A stretch of 64,000 bases of DNA. Source: Granulicella sp. Lineage in GTDB: Bacteria > Acidobacteriota > Terriglobia > Terriglobales > Acidobacteriaceae. The first letter of the stretch is position 1, and each line of letters opens with the position of its first letter. The position numbers were made by a program, and so were the translations under genes. Where the stretch lies: positions 1 to 64,000 of the forward strand of contig DAIDGQ010000045.1 of NCBI GenBank assembly GCA_027452215.1, read 5' to 3'. Below, piece after piece: positions 8,858-18,546 of the stretch. The notes beneath the pieces were generated by a model, which saw only the letters and a list, made by a program, of their open reading frames with translations, made no database searches and was not told the DNA's origin.

Positions 8858-9514
8858 TCAGTCCTTGCTCTCCAGCGGCCAACTCAGCCGCTCAATCGAA
8901 AATGTATCCCGCGTCGTGCAGTACCCTCCCCCGCCATGCATTCTCCCAATCAGCCTTAGCTGCGACGGGTCAATATGCAGCCGCTCCAGATCCTCAAACG
9001 CATTCGCCCGCACGTGCACATACACCACCTTCGCCAGCACAATCGTGCTTGACCCGCCCGGCTCAATCACCTGGTACAGCCTGCACTCCAGCGCCACCGG
9101 CGACCGCTCGATCCGCGGCACATCCACCACCGCGCACTTCGCCAGCTTCAGCCCCGCCAACCGCGTCTCGTCGGTTCCCCGGGGAGCATTCGTAGCCGTC
9201 ACATTCATCGCCTCGGCCAGGTCCTCCGGCACCAGGTTCACCACAAACTCTCCATGCTCACGAATATTAGTGAGTGTGTCTTTCTTCTCCCGATCCGGAG
9301 CCTTCGAAAACCCAATCGCCACCAGCGGAGGGTCCGCCGAAAGAATATTGAAGAACGAAAACGGTGCCGCATTCACCCCGCCCGCCTCATCCTTCGACAC
9401 CACCCACGCAATCGGCCGCGGCAAAATCACCGACGCCAGCAGCTTATACGTATCCGGCTTCGACATCGCCGCCAGTTCAAAGTGCGCAAACCCATCCAAC
9501 CCAGCCTCAAACAT
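8858..9514 (-). CDS. Flavin reductase-like, FMN-binding domain protein
   Basis: YKLLASVILPRPIAWVVSKDEAGGVNAAPFSFFNILSADPPLVAIGFS. Confidence 0.88.
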   Translation of the reverse strand: MFEAGLDGFAHFELAAMSKPDTYKLLASVILPRPIAWVVSKDEAGGVNAAPFSFFNILSADPPLVAIGFSKAPDREKKDTLTNIREHGEFVVNLVPEDLAEAMNVTATNAPRGTDETRLAGLKLAKCAVVDVPRIERSPVALECRLYQVIEPGGSSTIVLAKVVYVHVRANAFEDLERLHIDPSQLRLIGRMHGGGGYCTTRDTFSIERLSWPLESKD

Positions 9515-9522
9515 CTCGATCT

Positions 9523-9554
9523 CCTAATCCCTAATCCCTGTTCCCTAATCCCTG
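9523..9554 (-). repeat. GGGATTAGGG-type repeat (copy 3)
   Basis: TAATCCCTAATCCCTGTTCCCTAATCCCTG between the 9531 stop and the 9514 start; also encodes the C-terminal LGNRD of the upstream gene. Confidence 0.85.
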
Positions 9555-10514
9555 CAGTACAGGCTTATCCTTCTCATTCCACTCCACCAACGCCGCCGGG
9601 ACCTGGTGATCATGCGGAAACAGCACCAGCCACCGCTCCGGAATCGCCCTCGCCAGAAACCTCTTCCTCTGCTCAATGCAAGTCAGCGGATACAGGTCAT
9701 AGCCCATCACCCACGTCGGGTCCAGATGATTGTGCGTAGGAAACAAATCCCCGATATAGCAAGCCCGCTCCGTCGCTCCCCCATGCGACCGCGCCTCGAG
9801 ATGCACCCCCAGCATCGTCGCCGTATGTCCCGGAAACTCCTCCACCCACACCCCCGGCGCAATCTCCATACTCGTCTCAATCCGCACCGGCGGCAAAATA
9901 TCCGGCCCCCGCAAACGCTCATCTTCAGCCGTGAACCCGCCCTTGCCCCCCGGATCGATCAGCGTCAGCTGCCCGTTCGCAATCAGAGGATCATAGTTCG
10001 GAGCCAGATAGCTCACCCGGTCGCGTTCCAACTGCAGCCGCCCATGCTCCAACTCTCCCGCCGCGGCAAAATATCGCGCGTTCGGAAACGTAGGCCGCAC
10101 CACCCCATCCTCTCCCAGCGTCGTATTCCACCCGCAATGATCGAAGTGGAGATGCGTATTCACTACATGCGTCACCTCTTCCGCACGCACGCCCGCAGCC
10201 GCCAGAGAAGCCGGAAGCCGCTCCTCATTCTGAAAGATCTCGCGCATCTTCGCTGTCAGTTTGTTCCCAATCCCGGTCTCAATCAGCACCACCGCCGACC
10301 CGGTCCGCACCACCACCGTATTCAGCCCCAGCAAAATCCGGTTTTCCTCGTCCGCAGGCGCCCGCTTCTCCCACATCGGCTTCGGCACAACGCCAAACAT
10401 CGCTCCGCCGTCGAGCAGAAAGCTCCCATCGCTGCACACCGTCAGCTCAAGATCGCCCAGCGCCCGCCGCGCTCGCACAAGTTCCCCATCACTCTTCGTG
10501 TACGCCGGATGCAT
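9531..10514 (-). CDS. MBL-fold metallo-hydrolase
   Basis: THLHFDHCGW (HxHxDH), FPGHTATMLGVHLE; start at MHPAYTKSDG (the ORF extends to 10565). Confidence 0.88.
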   Translation of the reverse strand: MHPAYTKSDGELVRARRALGDLELTVCSDGSFLLDGGAMFGVVPKPMWEKRAPADEENRILLGLNTVVVRTGSAVVLIETGIGNKLTAKMREIFQNEERLPASLAAAGVRAEEVTHVVNTHLHFDHCGWNTTLGEDGVVRPTFPNARYFAAAGELEHGRLQLERDRVSYLAPNYDPLIANGQLTLIDPGGKGGFTAEDERLRGPDILPPVRIETSMEIAPGVWVEEFPGHTATMLGVHLEARSHGGATERACYIGDLFPTHNHLDPTWVMGYDLYPLTCIEQRKRFLARAIPERWLVLFPHDHQVPAALVEWNEKDKPVLQGLGNRD

Positions 10515-10586
10515 GTTGCGAGTGTACGTTGCCGCAACCCTCCGCGCCCAGTCCCTCGCTGCCAAGCCAGCCCTACGCCGCCAGCC

Positions 10587-11120
10587 CTACGCCCGCGAAA
10601 CCTCTGCGCTCACGGATAGCCGCTCCGCCGAAAGATCGCCTTCCGTCATCAGCAACACAGGGCTCTCCGCAATCATCCCCATCGTCGCCGCCGAAGAAGT
10701 CGATGGCACCGCCTCTGCTGACGGCTCCCGATACGCTCCATCCATCGCCGCCACCGCTGCCGCCACCTGCGCCGCAGACGAATCCAGATTCGCCGCCGCC
10801 GAAACTCCCGACGGGACCCGCTTCATCTGGAAACACGACCGACACAGCACCGGCCTGCCCTGCGTCGGCTTGAACGGCACCGTCGTCTCAATCCCGCAAG
10901 CCGAACACTCTGTCCGCGTCTCGGTTCGCGAAAACGGAAGCGTCGCCGCTCCATTAGGGTTCGCCGAACGTCCCAGGCCTGCGCGCTTCGCCTTACACAG
11001 CTTGCACCGCTTTGGGTCGTTCTTGAACTGCTTGTCGTAGAAGAAAAGTTGCTCCCCGGCAGTAAACACAAACTCGTTATTACAGTCGGAGCACTTCAGA
11101 TACCGATCGACAAATTGCAT
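10587..11120 (-). CDS. Zinc-ribbon domain protein
   Basis: Paired CxxC: CSDCNNEFVFTAGEQLFFYDKQFKNDPKRCKLC and CSACGIETTVPFKPTQGRPVLCRSC. Confidence 0.85.
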   Translation of the reverse strand: MQFVDRYLKCSDCNNEFVFTAGEQLFFYDKQFKNDPKRCKLCKAKRAGLGRSANPNGAATLPFSRTETRTECSACGIETTVPFKPTQGRPVLCRSCFQMKRVPSGVSAAANLDSSAAQVAAAVAAMDGAYREPSAEAVPSTSSAATMGMIAESPVLLMTEGDLSAERLSVSAEVSRA

Positions 11121-11275
11121 TGCGCCCTCTCCCTTGTCCTCGGGATAAGGATGAATCGCAACCCGTTCGTCTCTATTATTCAGTCGGTTGTTGCGTTCAA
11201 ACCTGGTCGTACGGTCCTACGGGCCCGACTTCCCCCGCCTGTTCTCTCATTCACCGGAACATTTGGCGGCCGAAT

Positions 11276-11312
11276 GGGGGAGGAAACGCTGGCAACCAGC
11301 ATCCCCTCCCCC
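11276..11312. other. Strong imperfect hairpin downstream of rpsU
   Basis: GGGGGAGG-aaac-GCTGG-caa-CCAGC-atcc-CCTCCCCC. Confidence 0.55.
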
Positions 11313-11430
11313 CTCGGTCTTCATCGTCGACCGCTCAGAGCGTTCTTCCCGCCCCTCGCGTCAATTCACTGCGATCAAATCAATGCGGCTCGTTACGAAC
11401 GGAACCAATCCAGCTCGATACGTACCTGGG

Positions 11431-11655
11431 TTAGTCCTGCTCTTTACGAACCTTCTTGCGGTTGCGCTTGCGTGCGAGTGCTTCCTTCACGCGTTTCTTT
11501 TCGCCTGGTTTCAGGTAAAAGGAGTGGCGCTTGACCTCTTTGATAATGTCCTCCGTCTGAACCTTCCGCTTGAAACGACGAAGAGCATTCTCCAAAGGCT
11601 CGCCTTCTTGAACACGAACTTCTGCCAAGATTGAATACACCTCCCAACCTGCCAT
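11431..11655 (-). CDS. rpsU: 30S ribosomal protein S21
   Basis: VQEGEPLENALRRFKRKVQTEDIIKEVKRHSFYLKPGEKKRVKEALARKRNRKK. Confidence 0.93.
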   Translation of the reverse strand: MAGWEVYSILAEVRVQEGEPLENALRRFKRKVQTEDIIKEVKRHSFYLKPGEKKRVKEALARKRNRKKVRKEQD

Positions 11656-12092
11656 AATGGCGATCTCTTAAGCATATCCCTCCTTTCGCCGTTTGGTGTA
11701 CAAAAAATCGATAAAGTCCCTAAATTTCCCACCTGGCCTCTCCGCCCAACTCCCACCGCCCAGGCGAATCCGCTACATCCTCTCTTCCGGCAGGTCCAGC
11801 AGCAACCTCCGTCCTCTCGACCGACGCCAAACAGCTCCCGCGTCTAGCGCAGCGCAGAGACCCCTGGACTCCGGCCGCCCGCGCGATGAACTACACCGAT
11901 TGGAAAGAGGCTTTGCCGCGCTCCCCCACGCCAACCGGCCAACCCCCGACCCAACTCCCCCCAACTCGCGCAGCACCCACACCAAGCCCCCAACATCCGC
12001 CCAGCACCCACGCCAAGCCTCCCACCCTCCGCGCAGGACCGCGAAGCCCCTCGCCGTCCGCGCAGGACCGCAGGACGACCTACACTATCCTC

Positions 12093-12605
12093 ATGATTCG
12101 TCCCTTCCGCGGCCTCACCCCCACCATCGCCTCCGGCTGCTACATCGACCCCTCCGCCCAGGTCATCGGCGACGTCCACCTCGGCCCCCAATCCTCCGTC
12201 TGGATGAACGCCGTCCTCCGCGGCGACGTCCACAGCATACGCATGGGCTCCCGCAGCAACGTACAGGACTGCGCCGTGCTTCACGGCCAGCGCAACCTCT
12301 ACCCCGTCATCATCGGAGACGGCTGCACCATCGGCCACAACGCCACCGTCCACGGCTGCACCCTCGAAGACGACGTCCTCATCGGCATCGGTGCCATCGT
12401 CCTTAACGGAGCCCACATCGGTGCCGGCACCATCATCGCCGCCGGAGCCCTCGTCCCCGAGCGAACCACCATCCCTCCCAACTCCCTCGTCACCGGAGTC
12501 CCCGGCCGCATCCGCCGCACCCTCCTCCCCGCCGACCTCGACCTGATCCGCCTCTACGCCAACAACTACCTCGACTACACCCGCCACTACCTCGCCGAAT
12601 CCTAG
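12093..12605 (+). CDS. Gamma-carbonic anhydrase-like hexapeptide-repeat protein
   Basis: Left-handed beta-helix: SSVWMNAVLRGDVHSIRMGSRSNVQDCAVLHG...IGDGCTIGHNATVHGC; start ATG at 12093. Confidence 0.88.
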   Translation: MIRPFRGLTPTIASGCYIDPSAQVIGDVHLGPQSSVWMNAVLRGDVHSIRMGSRSNVQDCAVLHGQRNLYPVIIGDGCTIGHNATVHGCTLEDDVLIGIGAIVLNGAHIGAGTIIAAGALVPERTTIPPNSLVTGVPGRIRRTLLPADLDLIRLYANNYLDYTRHYLAES

Positions 12606-12644
12606 CCACACTTCGCGCCCGTTATCTGCTATACACCTAGGATC

Positions 12645-15600
12645 ATGAAAATCAGGGTTTCGGCGCTCCTTATCGCCTCTCTCGTCGCATTAGGCTCCGG
12701 AACAGCGCGCGCCCAAAAGCAGATCCCCTCCCACCCTGCACCTCCGCCAAACGTACCCGACTACGCAGGGGAGTCCTTCGTCTTCGAACAGCTCAACCGC
12801 ATCTATCGCTACGCCGCCGACGGCACCGGCTCCAAGGAAATCTCCGGAGTCATCGCCATCCACAACCAGGCCGCCGTCAAAGCCCTCAGCATCATCCCCT
12901 TCGACTTCGCCTCCAGCTCCGAACACATCGAAATCGACTACGTCCGCGTTCGCCACGCCGACGGCTCCATCGTCTCCACCCCGGCCACTGATGCCCAGGA
13001 GCTCCCCACCGATGTCACCCGCCAGGCTCCCTTCTACAGCGACCTCAAGCAGGAGCAAGTTCCCGTTCGCAGCCTCCAGCCCGGTGACCACCTCGAGTAC
13101 AAACTCCGTATCGTGCGCACCAAGCCCGAGTCCACCGGACACCTCTGGGGCAGCGAAAGCTTCTTCCTCCCCTCTTCCGGAGCCGTCGTCCTCTCCGAAT
13201 CCGTCGAACTCCACGTCTCCAAAACCTCCTTCGTCCAGGTCTGGAGCCCGAAGTACAAGTCCACCCTCACCGAAACCCCCGACGAGCGCATCTACCAGTG
13301 GCACAGCGCCCAACTCGTCCCCGTCGCCGGCAAAGACAAAAACGCTCTCCTCCTCCTCGACAAAAATCCCTCGCTCGGCACCAGCGACGATCCCAAACTC
13401 CCCGACATCGCCTGGACCAACTTCCACTCCTGGGCCGAGGTCGGTGCCTGGTATCGCAGCCTCGAGGCCTCCCGCACCGATCCCGACGACGATATCCGCG
13501 CCCGCGTCCGCACCCTCACCGCCGGCAAATCCACCGACGACGCCAGGGCTCGCGCCATCTATGACTTCGTTGGCTCCCAGGTCCGCTACATCGGCGTAGC
13601 CTTCGGCATCGGCCGCTATCAACCCCACTCCGCCGCCGATGTCCTCAGCAACCAGTACGGCGACTGCAAAGACAAAACCACCCTCCTCATCTCCATGTTC
13701 TCCGCCGCCAACATCCCCTCCGACGCCGTCCTAATCGGCGCCGGAGTCCCCTTCAACGAAGCCGTTCCCTCCCCCGGCTCCTTCAACCACGTTATCAACC
13801 TCGCCCACATCGAAGGCAAGCCCGTCTGGCTTGACTCCACCCCCGAAGTCGCGCCCTACCGTCTCCTCATGTCCGCGATTCGCGGCAAGAAAGCCCTCGT
13901 CATCCCGGCCTCCGGCGAAGCCCACATCGAAACCACCCCAACCGATCCACCCTTCCCCTCCAAAATCGACTTCAACGCCACGGGCACTCTCGACGACAAA
14001 GGAACCTCCCACTCTCATTTCGTCATGGATCTTCGCGGGGAGGACGAAGTCAGCTACCGCCAGGCCGTTCGCTCTGTCTCCCCCGCCCAGTGGGATCAGC
14101 TCATGCAGAACGTCTCTCAGGCCATGAGCTTCGCAGGCAAGGTCACCAACACCCAGTTCTCCAAGCCCGACGACACCACCACGCCCTTCGACATCGCCTA
14201 CGACTACCAGCGCGACAAAGGCGGCGACTGGGACAATCTTCGCATCCTCGCCCAGCTTCCTCCCGCTGGCCTCGGCGACGTCGACGAAAAAGATCCTCCC
14301 GTCACCCCCATCGAACTCGGCGAACCCCACGTCGAAATCGATCACGCCGAAATGACCCTCCCAAAGGGTTGGCAAGCCGATCTCCCACCCGCCATCCACG
14401 CCAAGGCAGCCTTCGCCACCCTCGACGTCACCTACAAATTCGCAAACGGCGTCTTCACCACCGACCGCCGTATCGAGATCCTCAAGAGGAACATCCCCGC
14501 CTCCGACTGGCACGCCTACCACCAGTGGATTACCGACGCCAAGCTCAACAGCGAAAACTACATCCAACTCACCTCCGCTTCCGCTAACAACGAAGCCGGG
14601 CATATCCCCTCTTACACGGAATCGAATCCGCAGGTCTTCGAACTCATGCGCCAGGCCCAGGAGTCCATCAACAGAAGAGACCTCGTCAAGGCTCGGCAGC
14701 AGTACCAACAAATCAAGGCTCTCAGCCCACAGGCCCCCTTTGTGTCAGCACAACTTGGCGGCATCGCCCTTGCCAACGGCAATTCCGACGAGGCCATCGC
14801 AGACTACAAACAGGAACTGCAAGAGCATCCCGACGAGGTCAACGTCTACTTTGCCACGTCTGCGATGTATGCCTCTCTCAAAAGACCCGCTGACGCCATC
14901 ACAACCATGCAGACCGCGTTCGCCCGCTTTCCCAGCAACACCAGCGTCTCCCTCTATCTCGCCAGTCTTATGGACGCCGCAGCCGACTACAGCGCCGAGG
15001 AGAACGTCCTGCGTCGTGCGTCTCTTGCCGCCCCCGGCAGTGCCAACATCAAAATGCAACTCGGCACCACTCTCCTCCATGAAGGCGAAAAGGACGAAGG
15101 TGAAGCTCTCCTTCGCGATATCGCCACCTCCAGTCAGGACGCCGGTCAACTCAACAACGCCGCCTATGAACTAGCCAATGCCTCCCTCGATCTCCCTCTC
15201 GCCGAGACCGCCTCCCGCCGCTCCCTCGACCTCCTCGATCAAGCCACCAATAACGGCGAAACCGGCCCCAAAGCTCTCGGCCGCACCTCACTCCTCGTCT
15301 CAGCATGGGACACCCTGGGCTGGATCCTCTTTCGCGAAGACAAGATCGCCGAAGCCGAACCCTGGGTCCGCGCCGCATGGCGCAATGGCAACTCCGCTGA
15401 GGCCGGTTACCACCTCGCCGTCATCCTCGAGAAGGAAAACCACCCCACCCAGGCCCTCGCCCAGATTGAATTGGCCGCAAGTGGTGAGCGCGGAACCGAC
15501 GCCCTCAACGTCGAACTCCTCATCAACACCGAGCGGGAAAAGTTGCGCCAGGCAGGAGCCGTCACCCCCGTCAAAGACGCTCGCCTCGCCCTTCAGGATC

Positions 15601-15881
15601 AACGCACCTACAGCCTTCCCCGCGGAGACGTGAGGACCAAAGGTCAAGGATGGGCCACCGTCGAACTCGAAGTCACACCGCAAGCCACCACCGGCTTTCG
15701 CATCGTCCAGGGCGACGACTCTCTCCAACCCCTCGCCAACGCCGTCGAACACCTCAAGCTTGACCTGCAGCTCCCCTCCGAAAGCCACGCAAAACTCCTC
15801 CGTCGAGGAGTCATCAGCTGCCATACCAACACCACCTGCCAGCTCGTCCTCACCTCCACCGAAAACACCTCCACCCCCTAA
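12645..15881 (+). CDS. Secreted DUF3857/transglutaminase-domain protein with TPR-like C-terminus
   Basis: Signal peptide; IYDFVGSQVRYIGVAFGIGRYQPHSAADVLSNQYGDCKDKTTLL; C-terminal TPR-like helices. Confidence 0.85.
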   Translation: MKIRVSALLIASLVALGSGTARAQKQIPSHPAPPPNVPDYAGESFVFEQLNRIYRYAADGTGSKEISGVIAIHNQAAVKALSIIPFDFASSSEHIEIDYVRVRHADGSIVSTPATDAQELPTDVTRQAPFYSDLKQEQVPVRSLQPGDHLEYKLRIVRTKPESTGHLWGSESFFLPSSGAVVLSESVELHVSKTSFVQVWSPKYKSTLTETPDERIYQWHSAQLVPVAGKDKNALLLLDKNPSLGTSDDPKLPDIAWTNFHSWAEVGAWYRSLEASRTDPDDDIRARVRTLTAGKSTDDARARAIYDFVGSQVRYIGVAFGIGRYQPHSAADVLSNQYGDCKDKTTLLISMFSAANIPSDAVLIGAGVPFNEAVPSPGSFNHVINLAHIEGKPVWLDSTPEVAPYRLLMSAIRGKKALVIPASGEAHIETTPTDPPFPSKIDFNATGTLDDKGTSHSHFVMDLRGEDEVSYRQAVRSVSPAQWDQLMQNVSQAMSFAGKVTNTQFSKPDDTTTPFDIAYDYQRDKGGDWDNLRILAQLPPAGLGDVDEKDPPVTPIELGEPHVEIDHAEMTLPKGWQADLPPAIHAKAAFATLDVTYKFANGVFTTDRRIEILKRNIPASDWHAYHQWITDAKLNSENYIQLTSASANNEAGHIPSYTESNPQVFELMRQAQESINRRDLVKARQQYQQIKALSPQAPFVSAQLGGIALANGNSDEAIADYKQELQEHPDEVNVYFATSAMYASLKRPADAITTMQTAFARFPSNTSVSLYLASLMDAAADYSAEENVLRRASLAAPGSANIKMQLGTTLLHEGEKDEGEALLRDIATSSQDAGQLNNAAYELANASLDLPLAETASRRSLDLLDQATNNGETGPKALGRTSLLVSAWDTLGWILFREDKIAEAEPWVRAAWRNGNSAEAGYHLAVILEKENHPTQALAQIELAASGERGTDALNVELLINTEREKLRQAGAVTPVKDARLALQDQRTYSLPRGDVRTKGQGWATVELEVTPQATTGFRIVQGDDSLQPLANAVEHLKLDLQLPSESHAKLLRRGVISCHTNTTCQLVLTSTENTSTP

Positions 15882-15900
15882 CCATCTCCACCCCAGCCAC

Positions 15901-15937
15901 GCGAGGCCTCCCGCCGTCCGCGCAGGACCGCAGGACC
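15901..15937. repeat. Dispersed GCGAGGCCTCCCGCCGTCCGCGCAGGACCGCAGGAC repeat
   Basis: Near-identical copies at about 18513-18540 and 12042-12078, partial at 8496-8520. Confidence 0.7.
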
Positions 15938-16061
15938 TGTCAAGCCCCCCGTCCACCCCGAAACATACAAAACCCCTGCCAACACTACCGATAAATCTTC
16001 CCAAAACCTGGCATAGTTCCCCCACCCAACTCGCTACACTTGAAGTAGGGTCCAGACACAA

Positions 16062-16093
16062 AAAGCTGCACCGGCAACAGCCGTTGCAGCTTT
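16062..16093 (+). terminator. Hairpin terminator
   Basis: AAAGCTGCA...TGCAGCTTT with inner CGG/CCG pairing. Confidence 0.6.
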
Positions 16094-16279
16094 CACATTT
16101 AAGCCCTTAACTTCAACCAAATGAATATTATACGAATAACCCTTTTAGAATGAGGCGTTTGAAAGCAGCCTTTACCGGTCAACCAGCACATTCAAAAGGA
16201 CTTCGCTAGCCAAAAGTGAAAGCAGGGGGGAGGGGGGTGAGGCCCGCTTCATCCGGCCTCACCACCCCAACCCGCACCC

Positions 16280-16561
16280 TTACGACGGAGCCTTCTCCGA
16301 CTGGTCCATCGCCTTGGTGTCATGCTTCTGCGCCTTCAGACGATCCTTCTCCGCCTTCTGCTCCTGCTTCTGCGCCTTCTTCTGGGCCTTCAGCTGGTCA
16401 TGCGTCAACGGCATCGTCTTCTCTGTAGTCGTTGTCGTCGTCTGTCTCTGCCCGGTTGGCGTCTGCGTCGTCGTAGTCTGTTGCTCCTGCGTCTGTTGCG
16501 CGACAGCCATCATCGGCAGCGCCATGCTGGCAGCCAGGGCTGCTATACAAATTGCTCTCAT
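16280..16561 (-). CDS. Small secreted Thr/Gln/Lys-rich protein
   Basis: Signal peptide MRAICIAALAASMALPMMAVAQQ, then QTTTTQTPTGQRQTTTTTTEK and a Lys/Gln/Asp-rich tail. Confidence 0.7.
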   Translation of the reverse strand: MRAICIAALAASMALPMMAVAQQTQEQQTTTTQTPTGQRQTTTTTTEKTMPLTHDQLKAQKKAQKQEQKAEKDRLKAQKHDTKAMDQSEKAPS

Positions 16562-16654
16562 CAAGTACTCCTTCGGCGCAGAAGCGCCATATCAGCGTGG
16601 TTCGATGCCCCATCCACCCCACCGCGATGCTCGCCCCTGACCTCCCGTCAGCCC

Positions 16655-16987
16655 CTAAGCATCATTCCGACGCATCGCCAGCCACGTCGCCACCCCTGCC
16701 AGCTCAGCCAGCATCAGCATCTCCAAATCGAACGTCAGGCTCGCAAAGCTAGGCTGCGTATGCGGAGCCACCCAGCACAGCCCTACAATCAGCCCCGCCA
16801 CCGCCGCCGTCGCGGCAATCCTCCCCACACTCCACCGAGCCCGCACCTGCGGCCGCGCCGGCAGCGAAGCCCGCACCCGGGCAGCAAAGTCCTCCGGCAC
16901 CACCACCGCCGGCTGCCGCTCCAGCGCCAGTGTAATCGCCTCCTCCATCGCCAAATCATCCTTCATCTCATCACCCCTGTTCGTCAT
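16655..16987 (-). CDS. Putative anti-sigma factor-like single/two-TM protein
   Basis: Overlaps the sigma-factor stop by ATGA (16984-16987); TM segments; position in operon. Confidence 0.65.
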   Translation of the reverse strand: MTNRGDEMKDDLAMEEAITLALERQPAVVVPEDFAARVRASLPARPQVRARWSVGRIAATAAVAGLIVGLCWVAPHTQPSFASLTFDLEMLMLAELAGVATWLAMRRNDA

Positions 16988-17646
16988 AAGCCACCCACAG
17001 CCACCTGCCGTCTCGAAGCCACATCAATCTCTCGACTCTCTTCCGCTCTCGGCACCGTCTCGCTCTTCACTCTCGCCGCCCGTGAAGGACCGCGCAGCGC
17101 CTCCGATAGCCGTTTGCGGCCGCGATGCAGATGCGTCCTCACCGTATTGATCGGCAAGCCCAGCGCCGCCGCAATGCCCTCATAGCTGCACTCCTCCTGA
17201 TGGTAGAGCACCAGCACCGTTCGCTCCATCTCCGGCAGCGAGGCCATCGCGGCTTCCACCGCAGCCTGCACCTCCGCATCGCCCATCAGCTGCTCCGGGT
17301 TCCGGGCATGCTCCTGCAGCTCATCCCCACGAAGGCTCTCAATCCAACCAGCCTCCGCGTCTTCCTCCACCGCCGCCGGTCCAGCGGCAATCACCGCTCG
17401 CTCCTTGCGTCGCCGCTTCCACTCATCCTGAGCCACATTCACCACAATCCGATACAGATACGTCGACAAAGCCGACTCCCCACGAAACTCCGGCAGCGCC
17501 CTGTACAGCCGCAGAAACACCTCCTGCGCCATATCCTCCACCTGCGGTCCCGACCCCGTCAGTCGCGTGAGCGTACGAAACACCAACCCCTGATGCTCCC
17601 GCACCAGCGCCTCAAACCTCTCCGGCGATGTCAGATCACCGCGCAT
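16984..17646 (-). CDS. RNA polymerase sigma factor, ECF subfamily
   Basis: FEALVREHQGLVFRTLTRLTG...DMAQEVFLRLYRALPEFRGESALSTYLYRIVVN; HTH region LYHQEECSYEGIAAALGLPINTVRTHLHRGRKRL. Confidence 0.93.
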   Translation of the reverse strand: MRGDLTSPERFEALVREHQGLVFRTLTRLTGSGPQVEDMAQEVFLRLYRALPEFRGESALSTYLYRIVVNVAQDEWKRRRKERAVIAAGPAAVEEDAEAGWIESLRGDELQEHARNPEQLMGDAEVQAAVEAAMASLPEMERTVLVLYHQEECSYEGIAAALGLPINTVRTHLHRGRKRLSEALRGPSRAARVKSETVPRAEESREIDVASRRQVAVGGL

Positions 17647-17661
17647 CCCGCCCTTGCCCTT

Positions 17662-17692
17662 CTAATCCCTAATCCCTGTTCCCTAATCCCTG
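17662..17692 (-). repeat. GGGATTAGGG-type repeat (copy 4)
   Basis: CTAATCCCTAATCCCTGTTCCCTAATCCCTG directly upstream of the sigma factor. Confidence 0.85.
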
Positions 17693-17828
17693 TTCTTCTG
17701 CCCCTCAGACTTCATCCTCCTCCAAAAGTTTCACAAGCGCACCTGAAACTTTCGCCCGCCCTCTCAGTCGAAGCCCCACAGAAACCATCGCTGCCAGCGC
17801 CACCCGCCGCAGCCTCAAGGAGATCACC

Positions 17829-18317
17829 ATGTTCATCGAATCCATGTCCGGCCTCGGCGACGCAGCCAACAGCCCCTTCATCGTCCCCGTCGCTGGCTGC
17901 CTCATGATCCTCGGCATCGTCGCCGTCACCAGCTGGTCCAACTCCCGCACCCGCGAGATGGAAAGCCAGGAGCGTCTCGCCGCCATCGCCAAAGGCCTCG
18001 TCCCTCCTCCCACCGCAGCCGAGCTCGCCCTCACCCAGACACCTCGTCCCACCTCCAACGCCTTCCGCCGCCGCGCCAACATCCGCCTCGCCGGCATCAT
18101 CCTCGTCTCCTCCGCCGTCGCTGTCGCCCTCTTCTTCACCATCCTCTGGGCCGTCATCGGCGTCCGCGAGATCCTCTCCGGAGTCGCCTGCGCCCTCATC
18201 CCTCTCGGCATCGGCGCCGGCCTCCTCATCGACGCCCGCATCCAGACCCGCGAGATTGAAGACGCCAACCTCACCGCCGACGCCGCCGTCTCGAAGTCCC
18301 ACCCCTTCAACGCCTAA
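17829..18317 (+). CDS. Small membrane protein (DUF6249-like)
   Basis: Two to three TM segments; SNSRTREMESQERLAAIAKGLVPPP. Confidence 0.65.
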   Translation: MFIESMSGLGDAANSPFIVPVAGCLMILGIVAVTSWSNSRTREMESQERLAAIAKGLVPPPTAAELALTQTPRPTSNAFRRRANIRLAGIILVSSAVAVALFFTILWAVIGVREILSGVACALIPLGIGAGLLIDARIQTREIEDANLTADAAVSKSHPFNA

Positions 18318-18368
18318 ACCCCAAAATCCCGGGGCATTCCTGCCCGTGCCCTTGCTCTCACCGGATGC

Positions 18369-18404
18369 CCCATTCATCACGCGGCTTCAAGCGTGATGAG
18401 TGGG
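18369..18404. repeat. Dispersed palindromic repeat GTGCCCCATTCAT..ATGRGTGGG
   Basis: CCCATTCATCACGC-ggcttcaa-GCGTGATGAGTGGG; related copy at 27096-27125. Confidence 0.65.
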
Positions 18405-18546
18405 CTCCACGCTGCCGCAGAACCGGACCCCGAGCGAGCGTTCTTTGCTCGCACGGGAAGTCAAGCTGGAGTGAAGCCGCACCGCCCACGCGCCCAACGC
18501 CCAGCCGCGCGAGGCCTCCCGCCGTCCGCGCAGGACGATAGACTGT

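Noticed and set aside
11844-12611. 255-aa minus ORF (Gly/Val/Asp-rich)
   Set aside because: Antisense to the gamma-carbonic anhydrase-like gene.
12690-14711. Long minus ORFs 12690..13628 and 13731..14711
   Set aside because: Antisense shadows of the DUF3857/transglutaminase gene.
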